Shown here piece by piece: positions 37,136 to 47,539 of a stretch of DNA of 64,000 nucleotides. The notes under the pieces were generated by a model. The model saw only the letters and a list, made by a program, of their open reading frames with translations, did no database searches and had not been told where the DNA came from. This DNA is from Rhizophagus irregularis (taxonomy: Eukaryota > Glomeromycota > Glomeromycetes > Glomerales > Glomeraceae). The position numbers were made by a program, and so were the translations under genes. Numbering within the stretch: the first letter of the stretch is position 1; every line of letters starts with the position of its first letter. The stretch is taken from contig NC_089452.1 of assembly GCF_026210795.1 (NCBI RefSeq), positions 3,472,001-3,536,000 on the forward strand. Direction: 5' to 3'.

Positions 37136-37670
37136 AATAACAAATACTAATAATTACTGAAGGATTTTCTCCATTAGTTTAGTGAATGTGATCAACAACG
37201 TACATTTCATTTATTGTGTAAAGACTAAAAATGTATCGAAGACGATCACAATTTGAGAAATGATTTGTATATGCGAAACTTATATTTTTTTCAAGTTGTT
37301 TAATGTTTATTAATTGTTTATTAACTACCGTTCATAGAACAATTTTTCATTTTATCTAAAATTTAGAACAACTGATTTGAATACAATTAGATTTAGAATA
37401 GGACACTTCATTTTTCTTAAAGTTTATAGACACTTACAATTTATTTGCAACATCGAAATTATAATATATACATTTAATGTAACTTTAATATATATCGAAT
37501 ACAATTTTACTATACAGTAAATATTTACTATACATTAAATATAACTTTAATATATTTTTACCGCACATTAAATATAGACTATTTCTATTTGTGCACTAAT
37601 GTGCGAAACACATATCACGTGAACATATAAAATTTTTTATTGGCTAATTTTTTTCGATTTTATTAATATA

Positions 37671-38193
37671 CACAGTGAAATTCGATAAACCGGATATTCG
37701 ATAAACCGGATTTGGGCCTAAACTGGACTTTTTTGCTGGAACCAAATCATGTATATTAAAATAGGCTCGATATACCGGAGTTTACTAGTAAAAGCTCAAT
37801 ATTCGCTATAACGGATCAATTTTCTAACCAGCTATAGTAAAAATGATTCGATAAACCGGATCACGTGACTGAGAACCAATAAAATTTAAGTAACGTGATG
37901 CGGTAAATCTTAAATTTGGCCGGAATTATAAAAATCTTTATTCCGGCTGAAGTTAAGTATTACTTATATATTCAATTAAAATATTTTATATTCATTTTCA
38001 TGACCTCTATAACTTAAAACTAGATGAAAAAATCAAATTATAGTGTATATTAGTTTTATTAGCATGAAAATTTTTTAAAAATTCAATATAATAGATTTTC
38101 AATATATCGAAATTTTTTCGCTAAACCGGATATCCCGATAAACTGGATATTTTTAGTGGAACCGATAGATCCGGTTTATCGAATTTCACTGTG
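37671..38193. mobile_element. Pogo/Tigger-like non-autonomous element with perfect 25-bp TIRs
   Basis: The TIR CACAGTGAAATTCGATAAAC-CGGAT is identical at both ends (37671-37695 and 38169-38193) and flanked by TA on each side. The 16-mer ATTCGATAAACCGGAT is repeated in tandem at 37680 and 37696 and again at 37846. Related words (CTAAACCGGATAT, GATAAACTGGATA) occur near the right end. The interior also has TTGGCCGGAATTA and a TCACGTGA site. CAGTG-type ends and TA duplication fit pogo/Tigger (family knowledge). No transposase. Confidence 0.8.
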
Positions 38194-38386
38194 TAATTAA
38201 TCAATAAAACTTGACTTTATTAAATCACACTACATAATGTTTTGATATAAAGGTGTCATAATACATAAGGAAAGAACAAAAAAAAATACAATAAGGGAGG
38301 ATAAAGCGAAAGATCAAGGGAGAATAAAGGAAAGAAAAGATCATAAATTAAAAAGATGAAGATGAACTAAAAGGAAAGTGATGAGA

Positions 38387-39060
38387 AAAATGAAATACAA
38401 TGAAAAATTATGGTGAAAAATGAAATACAACGAAAGGTGACGATGAAAAATGAAATACAATGAAAGGTGACGATGAAAAATGAAATACAATAAAAAGTAA
38501 TGATGAAAAATGAAAGGTAATGAAAAATGGTGATGAAAAACAAAATACAACGAAAGGTAATGATGAAAAATGAATAAAAACGAAAGATAATGAAAAATGA
38601 TGATGAAACGAAATACAACGAAAAGTGATGATGAAAAATGAGATACAACAAAAGGTGATGATGAAAAATGAAATACAGCGAAGATGATGATGAATAATGA
38701 AATACAACGAAAAGTGATGATGAAAGGTGATGATGAAAAACGAAATATAATGAAAAGTAATGATGAAAACGAAAGATAATGAAAACTGATAATGAAAATG
38801 AATACAACGAAAGGTGATGATGAAAAATGAAATACAACGAAAGGTGATGACGAAAAATGAGATACAGCGAAAGATGATGATGAAAAACGATATACAACGA
38901 AAATTGATGATGAAAAACGATATACAGCAAAAATTGATGATGAAAAACGAAACATAGTGAAAATTGATGAAAACGAATGTAACGAAATTTGATGATAAAA
39001 AATGAAAGATGACGAAAGAAATGAGAAAAAGCAAAAGATGAATGAAAAGAGATAGATAAA
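38387..39060. repeat. 30-bp purine-rich minisatellite (about 22 units)
   Basis: The core unit TGAAATACAACGAAAGGTGA plus CGATGAAAAA repeats with drift (unit lengths about 20-33 bp). The plus strand is almost all A and G for nearly 1 kb (about 38270-39260). Because the complement then lacks stop triplets, all three minus frames stay open for about 280-320 codons, giving Phe/Ser/Ile/His-rich strings that are artefacts of composition. Confidence 0.85.
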
Positions 39061-40331
39061 CAATAAAGGATGAAGGGAAATGAAAATGAATAAAGGAAAA
39101 TAATAAAATAAATGAAAAGGGATAAAGGAAATAACAGGTAAATGAGGAGAAACAAAGGAAAATGAAAATAAATGAAACAAAGGAAACGAAAATAAATAAA
39201 TGGGAAAAAATAAGTGAAAAAAATAAAGGAAGAACCGAAATATCCACCCATAAAAAAAGAAAAAAAAGAACTGGTTAATATTGTCTTGCAGCAGTCAGCA
39301 AAAAAATATAAAATAACTGAATGTAAAAGACTCACCTTGAATTTCTGCTGAAATGAAAACTGAAAACAGTCGCGTCTAAAAAAGAAATGAACGAGTTACA
39401 AAAAGAAAGGAAGAAAAGACTTACCTATTTAAAAAGACAGTAAAAATTAGTCGAAAATAAAAATAGGTGTGTGTAACATAGGGTGTATTTTTGTACGATC
39501 CGGTTAAATCAGGTGATGATCACCTTAATATGCGTCAACTTTATACATACGATTGACTTGAACGATGTGAGACCACATCGTGACCAAACCTTGGTTATAA
39601 GGCTTATGATATAATTTCGACTTGATCACGATATGGTTTTGATTTTAAAAGTTTCTGCAAAGTATATTTGATGGGTTAAAACTTAAAACCCTCTTCATAT
39701 TTGAGTACGAATACAGCAACTTTTGTAGTTGTTAACAAGCCTGCAAGATAGTTGAGAAAATAATGAAGAAAAAAGACTTTATTATGTAAAAAATTGCATC
39801 GATATACCGTCTCCTTCATTATATACATTCTATGAATTGTTATTCCCTGATTTCACCGAATTCAGATGGAGAGGTCATAATAACCAAGTTTTTCAAACAT
39901 CATAAAGTTATGAGAAATCTTGATCCAAGTGAATATTATGATTTGGAATACACTGAAACAGTCTGAATGTTCTAGCTCTGAGGACGAGAGCGAGGATGAA
40001 TGCGTCTACTTGCAACACAGGACCTTCCCTATAAGTTAGTATTGACGACAAAACCATATGTTATGAAGGGCTGAGGGACTCGCAATTCCGAGATCGCTAG
40101 GCGTGAAACCAACTATGTGTGAAAAGGTATTAGGATTCCGTTTTCATGTGCTTTCATAGAACTCTTGGCATCATACGACAATACTAATTACGCCTCTTAC
40201 CTCCTTAACTTTTTCCCAGCAAGATATAGTGGTATGTGGAAGTTCAGCCAACTTTCTTGCGAAAATTTTTAAAGTATGTATATGTCAGAAGTTGTGTATG
40301 TACGAGAGCGAGTTTTTTCTCACTATGGGTC
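39061..40331. other. Intergenic
   Basis: No gene that I can support. At about 39815-39970 two overlapping plus frames look protein-like (FYELLFPDFTEFRWRGHNNQ in one, VMRNLDPSEYYDLEYTE in the other), as expected for a frame-shifted relic, but I do not recognise them. Confidence 0.4.
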
Positions 40332-40550
40332 TTTATTTAGGAAAACAAGATGTCTACCAGCGCAGATAATGATATTGTGAGTCTTTAACTTCCGCTATCG
40401 TAATGCGGGAAATAAAAATATACTTTTCGCGATTGAGATTTCTAAGGATAAAAAAATCTCTGATCTTGAAGAAGAAGTAAGAAATAAGCTGGGGCCAATC
40501 AATCTTATCACCTGGCTACTAATAGGTATTTAGGATTTTTCCCGCCAGAT
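40332..40550 (+). pseudogene. Possible relic of a ubiquitin-like header (Crinkler-type?)
   Basis: After a possible start (MSTSADNDI at about 40350) the frame breaks. It then reads NFRYRNAGNKN, FAIEISKDKKISDLEEEV and RNKLG, which resembles a beta-grasp header followed by its helix. It stops at about 40530 after SITW-like residues. The neighbouring header at 40978 makes a Crinkler-type origin plausible, but the assignment is weak. Confidence 0.28.
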
Positions 40551-40977
40551 CTAATAGTATATAAATGGGTTATCATCCGAATAGCTAATACGTGACACCA
40601 AATTTATCCCGCAGAGAAACATATGCGGTCAGAAGATAGGATCTTTTTTCCTATTTTAACGTGATGAAGACCGTATCCACATTCGAATTCTTCCCTAATG
40701 AGCAGTTAAAAATTTTTTATTCGCACAATGTAATGGCGATGTAATTCACAAATATTATTTTTTATGTATTGTAAACTGGTTCCGGCAACGTTTTTTATTT
40801 CATAAATAATAAGTATCATTAAAAGTCACGTGTAATTACGCAATAGTGAAATCACCCGACCTGTCTGTGTTATGTACTTTTCTCCAGAAGTAAATTTTTT
40901 ATTTCACATCAGTATCACTTCGGACGTCACACTATTTAAAAATCGTTGTCATTTTTTTATCCGAGCCAAATATCGCC

Positions 40978-41223
40978 ATGTCAACTATTACTCTTAGCTG
41001 TTTGGTTGCAGGAGAGAACCTTTATGAAAATGCATTCACAGTTGAAATAGATACAATGAAGCTATTTAATTTTTTCAAGGACGTTATTAAGGAGAACCAA
41101 AAGCCTTTTTTCGATAACGTTTCTTCCAAAGAACTCAAGTTATTGAAGGTCGACATTTCCCTCGAAGAAGGGATGATTTACTTGAGGACTAGAAAATGCT
41201 TAGGTATAGTTTTAATGTTTTGA
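40978..41223 (+). CDS. Crinkler N-terminal header domain, orphan or truncated
   Basis: The frame from ATG 40978 encodes about 81 residues: MSTITLSCLVAGE, NAFTVEIDTMKLFNFFKDVI, KENQKPFFDNVSSKELKLLK and VDISLEEG. This matches the ubiquitin-like header of Crinkler proteins (family knowledge), including the hydrophobic first strand, the IKE(N/K)..P-F helix end and the LKLLKVDI strand. A possible donor (TTAG|GTATAG) at about 41203 suggests a following exon, but no nuclease, kinase or ATPase domain follows before the next gene, which is convergent and starts its 3' end at 41418. It is therefore a header-only gene or a truncated one. No secretion signal is seen. Confidence 0.6.
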   Translation: MSTITLSCLVAGENLYENAFTVEIDTMKLFNFFKDVIKENQKPFFDNVSSKELKLLKVDISLEEGMIYLRTRKCLGIVLMF

Positions 41224-41417
41224 CCCAGATAAAGGTAAATTATGTGCTAAGCACAAACAACAGGAAATGATTGATATTTTTTATAATGATTATAAAATTT
41301 TATTTATGATAGTAAATTTTAACACTAATGGACTATAAACTATAATAATAATTATAATAATTACAAAAATAAATTAAAATAAAATAAATAAAAAAAAATA
41401 TCGGTATCATTTAGTTT

Positions 41418-41960
41418 CTACTTGACATAACCTCGGTAGTGAATATCTTCACTAATACAAGTTCTACTACGTCCGGCGTCGTTTACACAAGTCCAATATA
41501 TTGAAACCCAAATATCATACCAAGTTCCTTTTGGAGGTGTTGGTAAATCAAATTCCTCATAGATTGTGTATTGCAGAGGTATATTTTCGCATTTGGCACA
41601 ACCACAACCATTAACCCATCGAGGTTTATCAAAAAATTTATACCCACCGCCATTATTATCAACGTGCATACTAAAGTGGCCTATTGCTGATACTCCCAAA
41701 TTGTCTTCCATATCAGGAGATTGAACTGTCATTTTAAGCATAGAATTTGGTAACAAATTGGAATCTATAACCTGAACACCACATTCTAAAAAAAAAAAAT
41801 TGGCACTTTTTTTATCAGAAGAATTATGAACAATAGTAAATTAGAAAATTAACATACTATAATTTGAATTATTACTACACCCGCCACCAGCAGGATGACA
41901 ACCATGAATTTTTTTAATGAAAAAAAATACAAGTAAAATGATGAAGTATTTTTTATTCAT
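41418..41960 (-). CDS. Small secreted cysteine-rich protein, two exons
   Basis: Exon 1 (41960-41858) encodes a signal peptide, MNKKYFIILLVFFFIKKIHG, then CHPAGGGC. Exon 2 (41785-41418) joins in frame (donor GTATGT, acceptor TTTTTAG), giving about 156 residues. The mature part has eight cysteines, including a CGCAKC cluster, and is rich in aromatic residues (TWYDIWVSIYWTC). There is no membrane segment after the signal peptide, so secretion to the wall or outside is likely. I do not recognise the fold. Size, signal peptide and cysteines fit the small secreted proteins of symbiotic fungi, some of which are effectors; that role is only inference. Confidence 0.75.
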
Positions 41961-43599
41961 GACGAATTATGATTTTAATAATTCAAATGGTTAAGTGTGT
42001 ACATTATTTATATTTCTTCCCAAAAATATCTTTTCTTATAAAGGAATAATGCGTGTGCGTGACGTTCTTGGCACAGGTCATAAATAATCGTACGGTTCAC
42101 ACATGGTTAGTATGTACGATTTAAATAATTCCCAATAAAGCGCATTGGCGATGACCCTTTTTTTTTTTATCACATGAAGTGAACAAGGGGTATATCTTTA
42201 CTATTGATATTACACGACGAAAAAAGGAGTTCGAAATTATGTAAACTTTTAGTTCGCCCAAAATCACGTGTTTTATTTATTATTCATATAATTAGCCCAG
42301 TAGATCCTGCTTCTATTGGTTGGAAGTGAGAAGAGTCTTCACGATTATCATATGACACAGCATGTATCAGCGAGTACGTACCAAACTTAAATTTTGTCAT
42401 ATTTAGATTACCCGTTTAAAATTGTTTAAACATCTATTATTAATTTATTATCTGTCAATTTTTAGTTAAATTTTTGGATCAGTAAATCAATATGAATACC
42501 GATCATTTCTATTAATTTATATCATTTTATCATTACAGTAAATAATCTACTACCCCTTAAACTGCATTTGGTAAATTTTGCCCCATGGTATTCAATTGGT
42601 CAGCCAAATAAGGCAGTTTCATACTTTCATTTAATGATGAATGATCGTACTATGAAACCTAATCATTTCTATTGACTGACATTATGGGTCTGGTACTAAA
42701 TCCTGACAGATACGAAAATCGTTATTGACTGACTGAAATTATCGTAGTTTTATTATCAAAATTTAAAGGATATTTAAAAAAAGCTATTATAAAATTATCT
42801 ATAATATTCTAATTTCACATGATATTGTTTCATATGATAACATCTACTCTGTAAATTATAGCTATTTATTACTGAAATTAAAAAAAATTAATTAGCCCAT
42901 TTGTCGATTTATAACTATGTACTCTTTTTATGATTAGATTGAAGGTCCTGAAAGTGTGATCCGGGATGATCCAAAGTATTCATGTCAGATATTTACTAAT
43001 TGGATTCCGATATGGTCAATTTTTTTAAGATAAACCGCAATTAAATGTTTTTTTGATTTTTTTTCCTGATAACAATGGGGCTTTATTTTAAAATTATATT
43101 TTTTTCGTCGATAATAATAAGCCGCAACAGATTTTTTTAATAATATTTTTTATTTGATAACAATTGGGAGCAATGGATTATTTTTTTAGCATAATATTCT
43201 TTAATAATAATTTTTTTTTGATGATAACAATAAATTGCACAAATACATTATTTTTATCAAGTTGTTCTTTCATAAATCATCAATACATGTTTTATTTTTG
43301 TGATAATATAAATAAAACATCAAGTTTCCCTTCAATTAATACCATAATATAAGTCTTATGCAACATGTTAGCATAAGTCGTCAAGAATGGATCAGATTTA
43401 CATCCATTATGGCGTCAAATTTTGGATAGAGAAAAACATATAATAAATCGTGAATTATTCAAATCACGGGATACCGGATAAATCACTTATTCGGCACTTC
43501 GAGCCAAATAACTATTAATTATTAAGTGCGTAATATAAAATTTGCCGTGAAAATGAGAAAAGGACAAACTAACTATTAAACTATTTAACCAACAAATAA

Positions 43600-43830
43600 A
43601 TTATAAATACATACGGATATGAAAAAATCATGATCAAAGGATATAACCATTATTATCCGTTATTTCTGTAAAAACTCCATAAAAATGAGCCTTTCATGGA
43701 TCCATTCACAAAAAATGTAAATAATTCGATAAATTCCGTGATATAAGGTTATTAATTCCGGAAACATGAGCCTTTTACAGAAAAAAAGATGGAATATAAA
43801 AACGGATCGACTTTTTTTACAGGAAGGAGA
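43600..43830. repeat. Repeat-family member related to 31011-31211 (opposite orientation)
   Basis: Read on the minus strand from about 43828 it starts CCTGTAAAAAAAGTCGATCC and later has TCCGGAATTAATAACC and CACGGAATTTATCG, like the CACGGAATTT words of the 31-kb copy. Two CATGAGCCTTTTAC/ATGAGCCTTTCATG words form an internal direct repeat. Confidence 0.4.
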
Positions 43831-44040
43831 TAAAATGATGCGGTTATATATCAAGATCAAAATTTCACAATAGTCTAAACTTCCATTTTATTCAGTATAG
43901 TAATTCTTCAATAAATACTGCAAAAAATTTGTCTATCAGTATTCACGGTAGAGATGCAAACTCTATCAACGTAACTGCCGTAACAAAGTCACGTCAATAA
44001 TATCACTGCAGTCTGCAGATGCTCAATTTTTATAATATCG

Positions 44041-44064
44041 AGCTACGTCACGAGTGACGTAGCT
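44041..44064. promoter_or_regulatory. Palindrome with two CRE/ATF-like TGACGTA cores
   Basis: AGCTACGTCAC-GA-GTGACGTAGCT is a perfect 11-bp inverted repeat with a 2-base spacer. Each arm holds TGACGTAG. TGACGT is the core of bZIP (CREB/ATF) sites (established knowledge). No adjacent start codon shows what it would control; it may equally be part of a repeat. Confidence 0.4.
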
Positions 44065-44239
44065 AAAAAAAAAGACAAGGTGGTGTTTACTTTTATGTTT
44101 TGTAAGAATAGTTAATTTTTATATTTTAGAATACTTTATATCTATCTATCTTGCGGATATTGTTGGGTTAAAACCTATAGAATATATGAGATCTTTATAT
44201 GCAAGATTCCTATTTCATATACAGAGCGGTGGTTTCTTA

Positions 44240-44526
44240 TAAAAATTGCAAATATCGGACTCTATCTGGAGAAATTACTCAAAGAACGTAAATCTGTAAA
44301 AGAAAAACTATGCGAAAATGCAATTGCTGAAAAATGGTCGCGATTGTGTATTCAATTGGGTTCGATTCCAGGCAACACTTCTAGTAAAAATAATATAAAG
44401 TGCCAGCAAAAAAATGATATTGTTCACTTCAAAATAAAATTTTTCGTTTCTGTTTTTTTTCCATGTAATTTGTGTAATCTGCGTAATCTATGTAATCTAC
44501 TGAGCATCGATGTTATTCATGTCTAG
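44240..44526 (+). CDS. Open segment, unrecognised
   Basis: A frame open from about 44225 encodes IKIANIGLYLEKLLKERKSV and then CENAIAEKWSRLCIQLGSIP before turning low-complexity (FFPCNLCNLRNLCNLL). The first half looks like helical coding sequence, and AG at 44223-44224 could be an acceptor. No start codon or partner exon was identified. It may be a gene fragment. Confidence 0.28.
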
Positions 44527-45046
44527 CAATCAAATCAATAATGATTATATTAGTTGCTCCACGATACGTTACATGATTCTTTGTGCCAGAAAAATACATG
44601 TTTGATTTTTGATTCTAACAAACTTTTGAATTATTCAAAAAAATATTATCGACCATGTAATCTGAGATCGATTTAAGACAATGGATTTTCGAGAAGGTAA
44701 CTGGTAAGGCCGAGCTTAAGACTAGAATACAGAGGATAACGTTTTTTCAGCAAACAAACTCCGTCAGAGTGTACAAAGTTTAGGATGTGCTGGCAATTTG
44801 TATTCTAGTTACAATCGCCACTATTGGGCTTCCCTAATTCATGTATCGTGGCTGTGCTGAAGATCCAGAATATGGCTTATGTCGCATAGCCTCATAAATT
44901 TTAATTCCAAGTCTTGCTTATAATTAAATATTAAATTTCGTGTTAATGCTTTTTTTTTAAAAAAAAAAAAGCATAACGAACTAGATAAAGTAGCTTGCAC
45001 GTAAATACGTAAATTAATATTCAGAATCATAATAAAATACAAAATC
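44527..45046. other. Intergenic
   Basis: No gene recognised. A T8/A12 run pair lies at about 44950-44971. The last 100 bases would be the 5' region of the small membrane protein gene. Confidence 0.5.
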
Positions 45047-45280
45047 ATGGTTTCAATAATAATTACAATAATGACTCTCCTTGGTTTGCAACTTTCTTCG
45101 GTTAATTCTTACGTCCCACGATTGCAGGCTTATAGAATTAGCCGAGATGGCGAAGCCAAACTTGATTGTAATGTTATTTGTATTATAAAATCTATTCTTA
45201 TTTGTATTCTACTTTTATTATTCTTTGTTCTTACTGTAATAGTTTTATGGGATTGTTATATGAGAAAATTTAAAAAATAA
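45047..45280 (+). CDS. Small membrane protein with signal-like N-terminus
   Basis: An intact frame of 77 residues starts at ATG 45047. A hydrophobic N-terminus (MVSIIITIMTLLGLQLSSVN) is followed by a short polar part (RLQAYRISRDGEAKLDCN), a strong membrane segment (IIKSILICILLLLFFVLTVI) and a basic tail (MRKFKK). It would be a tiny type I membrane protein if the first segment is cleaved, or a two-span protein otherwise. Codon use is less AT-extreme in the polar part than in the flanks, which argues for a real gene. No family is recognised. Confidence 0.5.
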   Translation: MVSIIITIMTLLGLQLSSVNSYVPRLQAYRISRDGEAKLDCNVICIIKSILICILLLLFFVLTVIVLWDCYMRKFKK

Positions 45281-45947
45281 TAATTTCAAAGAATAGAAGA
45301 ATGTTTGTTTTCTGTATTTTATAATTAGGTGATATAAAGTAGAAAATTGACTAAATTTACTTTAATTTGACCGACCACGCGGGTTTTTATTTTTTTTGAA
45401 CAAAAATTTTTTATTATCTGATCACGTTATAATTTTGTAATTTTGGTGGATATTATATAACAAATATAACAAATATATACTATTTGGGTAAATTCAATAC
45501 ATATTTCTAATTTATCACGTGATATAATTTTAGACAAAATATAAAATTCGAGATTCCCTCACTATTTTTCATTCACATTTTATATAATCTGTAATAGTTA
45601 TATCTTAAATTCTTAATTTCTCATATTTATCAAATATTTTTAACGTGAAAAGTTTCAATAAAATTATTATGGGATGGAAGATTTATTAAACATACGTCGT
45701 ACCTATTACTGGATTTAACGTCTAATAACATGTACTGTACTAGAAAAAATGAAAGCTTTACAATTACTCAGTTAGTTATTTAATTTAAGAAGCTTTATTA
45801 TTATTAATATTATTATAAACTTCATTGATAACAAAACTTTTATCTTTATTATAAAACTAAATGTCAAACACATAAATAGCTAAGAATATAAAAATGTCAA
45901 ATAAAATACTGACTATAAACAAAATACATGTCTATATACCATACATA
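45281..45947. other. Intergenic
   Basis: No gene or element recognised. It is AT-rich with one TCACGTGA site at 45515. It separates the small membrane protein gene from the convergent hydrolase gene. Confidence 0.6.
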
Positions 45948-47053
45948 TTAAATTTTACTAACAAAATTTATAATATCTTTGTTAAGATCTTTAATATTTT
46001 CCCATAATGGACAATGACCAACTTCTTTATAAAAAATAGTTTCAACATTTTGACCCAAAGAAGCAAAATATAGACTATGTTCCATATCAACTATTATATC
46101 ATTTTCACCAATTATGTGTAAGGTAGGTATAGATATAGTACTATAAAATTCCGCTAAACTAAATGGAGCTAAAAAAAAGAAGAAGAGTAAGTAGAATGAA
46201 TATAAATTCGAAAACTGAGAAATGTGAGAAAATCGAGAAAACTAAAAGAAAACCGATTTTTATACTTACTAATAACTGATAGACGATATTCTAAAGGAGC
46301 CACAGCAGCACTACCCAAAAATAAAAGTTTTAATTCATCACTAAATGGTTTATAACTATTTAAACTAAAAATTCCATCCATTCCAGAAACAACTTTAAAC
46401 CAATCATCTTGAGGATCAATCAAGTCTTGAAAAAAAAGTGCTATTTTATCATTATCAGCTGCTTTACGTGTATTATTAACGAAACCACTAATTGACATGA
46501 GACCATGAATCATTATATCTGGATAATTTTTCATAAAACTTAAAGAAATAGGCACTCCAATTGACCATCCAACTAATACAATTTTTTTTTCTTTAAAATC
46601 ATATTCAGAAGAAAGTTTACTAATCAAAGCGAAAAGGTCAGTAGCATGTAAATCAAGTGAGTATGAGTTACTATTATCAATATTACTCATATATCTAGTA
46701 AAAATGTCATCATTTAAATCAGTCGAGTATAAATTCATGTTTGGTTTATCACTATTACCCATACCACGATAATCATATCTTACAAGATGAAATTTTTCAC
46801 AAATTTCAGGGTCAAACCACTGTGGATCCCAACTTATTCTTGATGTTAAAAATCCACTTGAAAATATAATTGTGGGATTTTTTGGATCACCTTTTTCTTC
46901 TACAAAAATATTTACACCATTTTCACTTGTAACATAATAATTTTTAGAACCATCATCCGCGGGAAAGGTGTATAATGGAACTTGTGCGACGGTTACTGCG
47001 GATACGGTGAGAAATGCAAAAATAAAACCCGAAAATAATTTAAATAATTTCAT
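45948..47053 (-). CDS. Secreted alpha/beta hydrolase, two exons
   Basis: Exons 47053-46270 and 46168-45948 join in frame (GTAAGT donor, TTTTTTAG acceptor) to about 334 residues. An N-terminal signal peptide (MKLFKLFSGFIFAFLTVSAV, cleavage likely after TVAQ) points to secretion. The fold motifs are in order: oxyanion region IIFSSGFL, YDYRGMGNSDKP, nucleophile elbow VGWSIG (Ser near 164), acid in IIGENDIIV (Asp near 284) and VGHCPLW (His near 312), so the triad is complete. Length matches the family. The substrate cannot be read from sequence; esterase, lipase and epoxide hydrolase activities are all possible. Confidence 0.88.
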
Positions 47054-47539
47054 GTTTAAAATAAATATTTATCGGTTAAAGAAAAAAAAAAAAGATCTTT
47101 ATTTATTTCTTTTTTATATAAAAATTTAATCGATTCGTTAAATGGATTATTAAAGGCTATGATTATTATTAAAATGAGAAACCGAAATTGGTTGTGTGTT
47201 GATTTATTTTCACCAAAATTTTTGTATGCACAAGTCCAAAGTAGACATTTCAAGCCAAATTTGGTTTATTCATTTACAAATTTTTAGAAAATGAAATTTC
47301 TGATTATTACAATGATAAATTAATTTTATGAATGATAAATTAGCCTATTATTCCTCAAAACCGAATAAGTAAATGACATGCTATAATTACCAAATTGGAT
47401 TTGAATTCGTGTAACGTATAAAATTTTAAAATTTTTAAGGTGAGAAATTATAAAAATATTTTATGGTGCTTTCTGTTTTATCTAAATTAACCGGAATTCA
47501 TCAATTTATTTCAATATTATAACTGGTACAGAGGCGCTT
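47054..47539. other. Intergenic
   Basis: Upstream region of the hydrolase gene. No other feature is recognised; the short minus frame 47056-47253 is not credible. Confidence 0.5.

Larger units (their letters stand above)
36851..38386. other. Intergenic with two inverted-repeat elements
   Basis: No gene. It contains the 125-bp inverted-repeat element (37011-37135), the 523-bp perfect-TIR element (37671-38193) and a repeated TTTAATATA/ACATTAAATATA pattern at about 37460-37575. TCACGTGA sites occur at 37073, 37615 and 37861. Confidence 0.6.
41961..44239. other. Intergenic
   Basis: No gene recognised. It contains a T-rich decayed repeat with GATAACAAT words (43030-43240), a repeat-family member at about 43600-43830 and an 11-bp-arm palindrome at 44041-44064. 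The start is the presumed promoter of the minus-strand secreted-protein gene; no TATA box can be singled out in such AT-rich DNA. Confidence 0.55.

Noticed and set aside
38341..39335. Three overlapping minus-strand open frames of 279-322 codons
   Set aside because: They result from the purine-rich minisatellite; the products are Phe/Ser/His/Ile strings and all three frames are open at once.
44344..44380. GGTTCGATTCC, like a tRNA B box
   Set aside because: No A box, cloverleaf or acceptor stem can be formed around it; it lies in an open frame.
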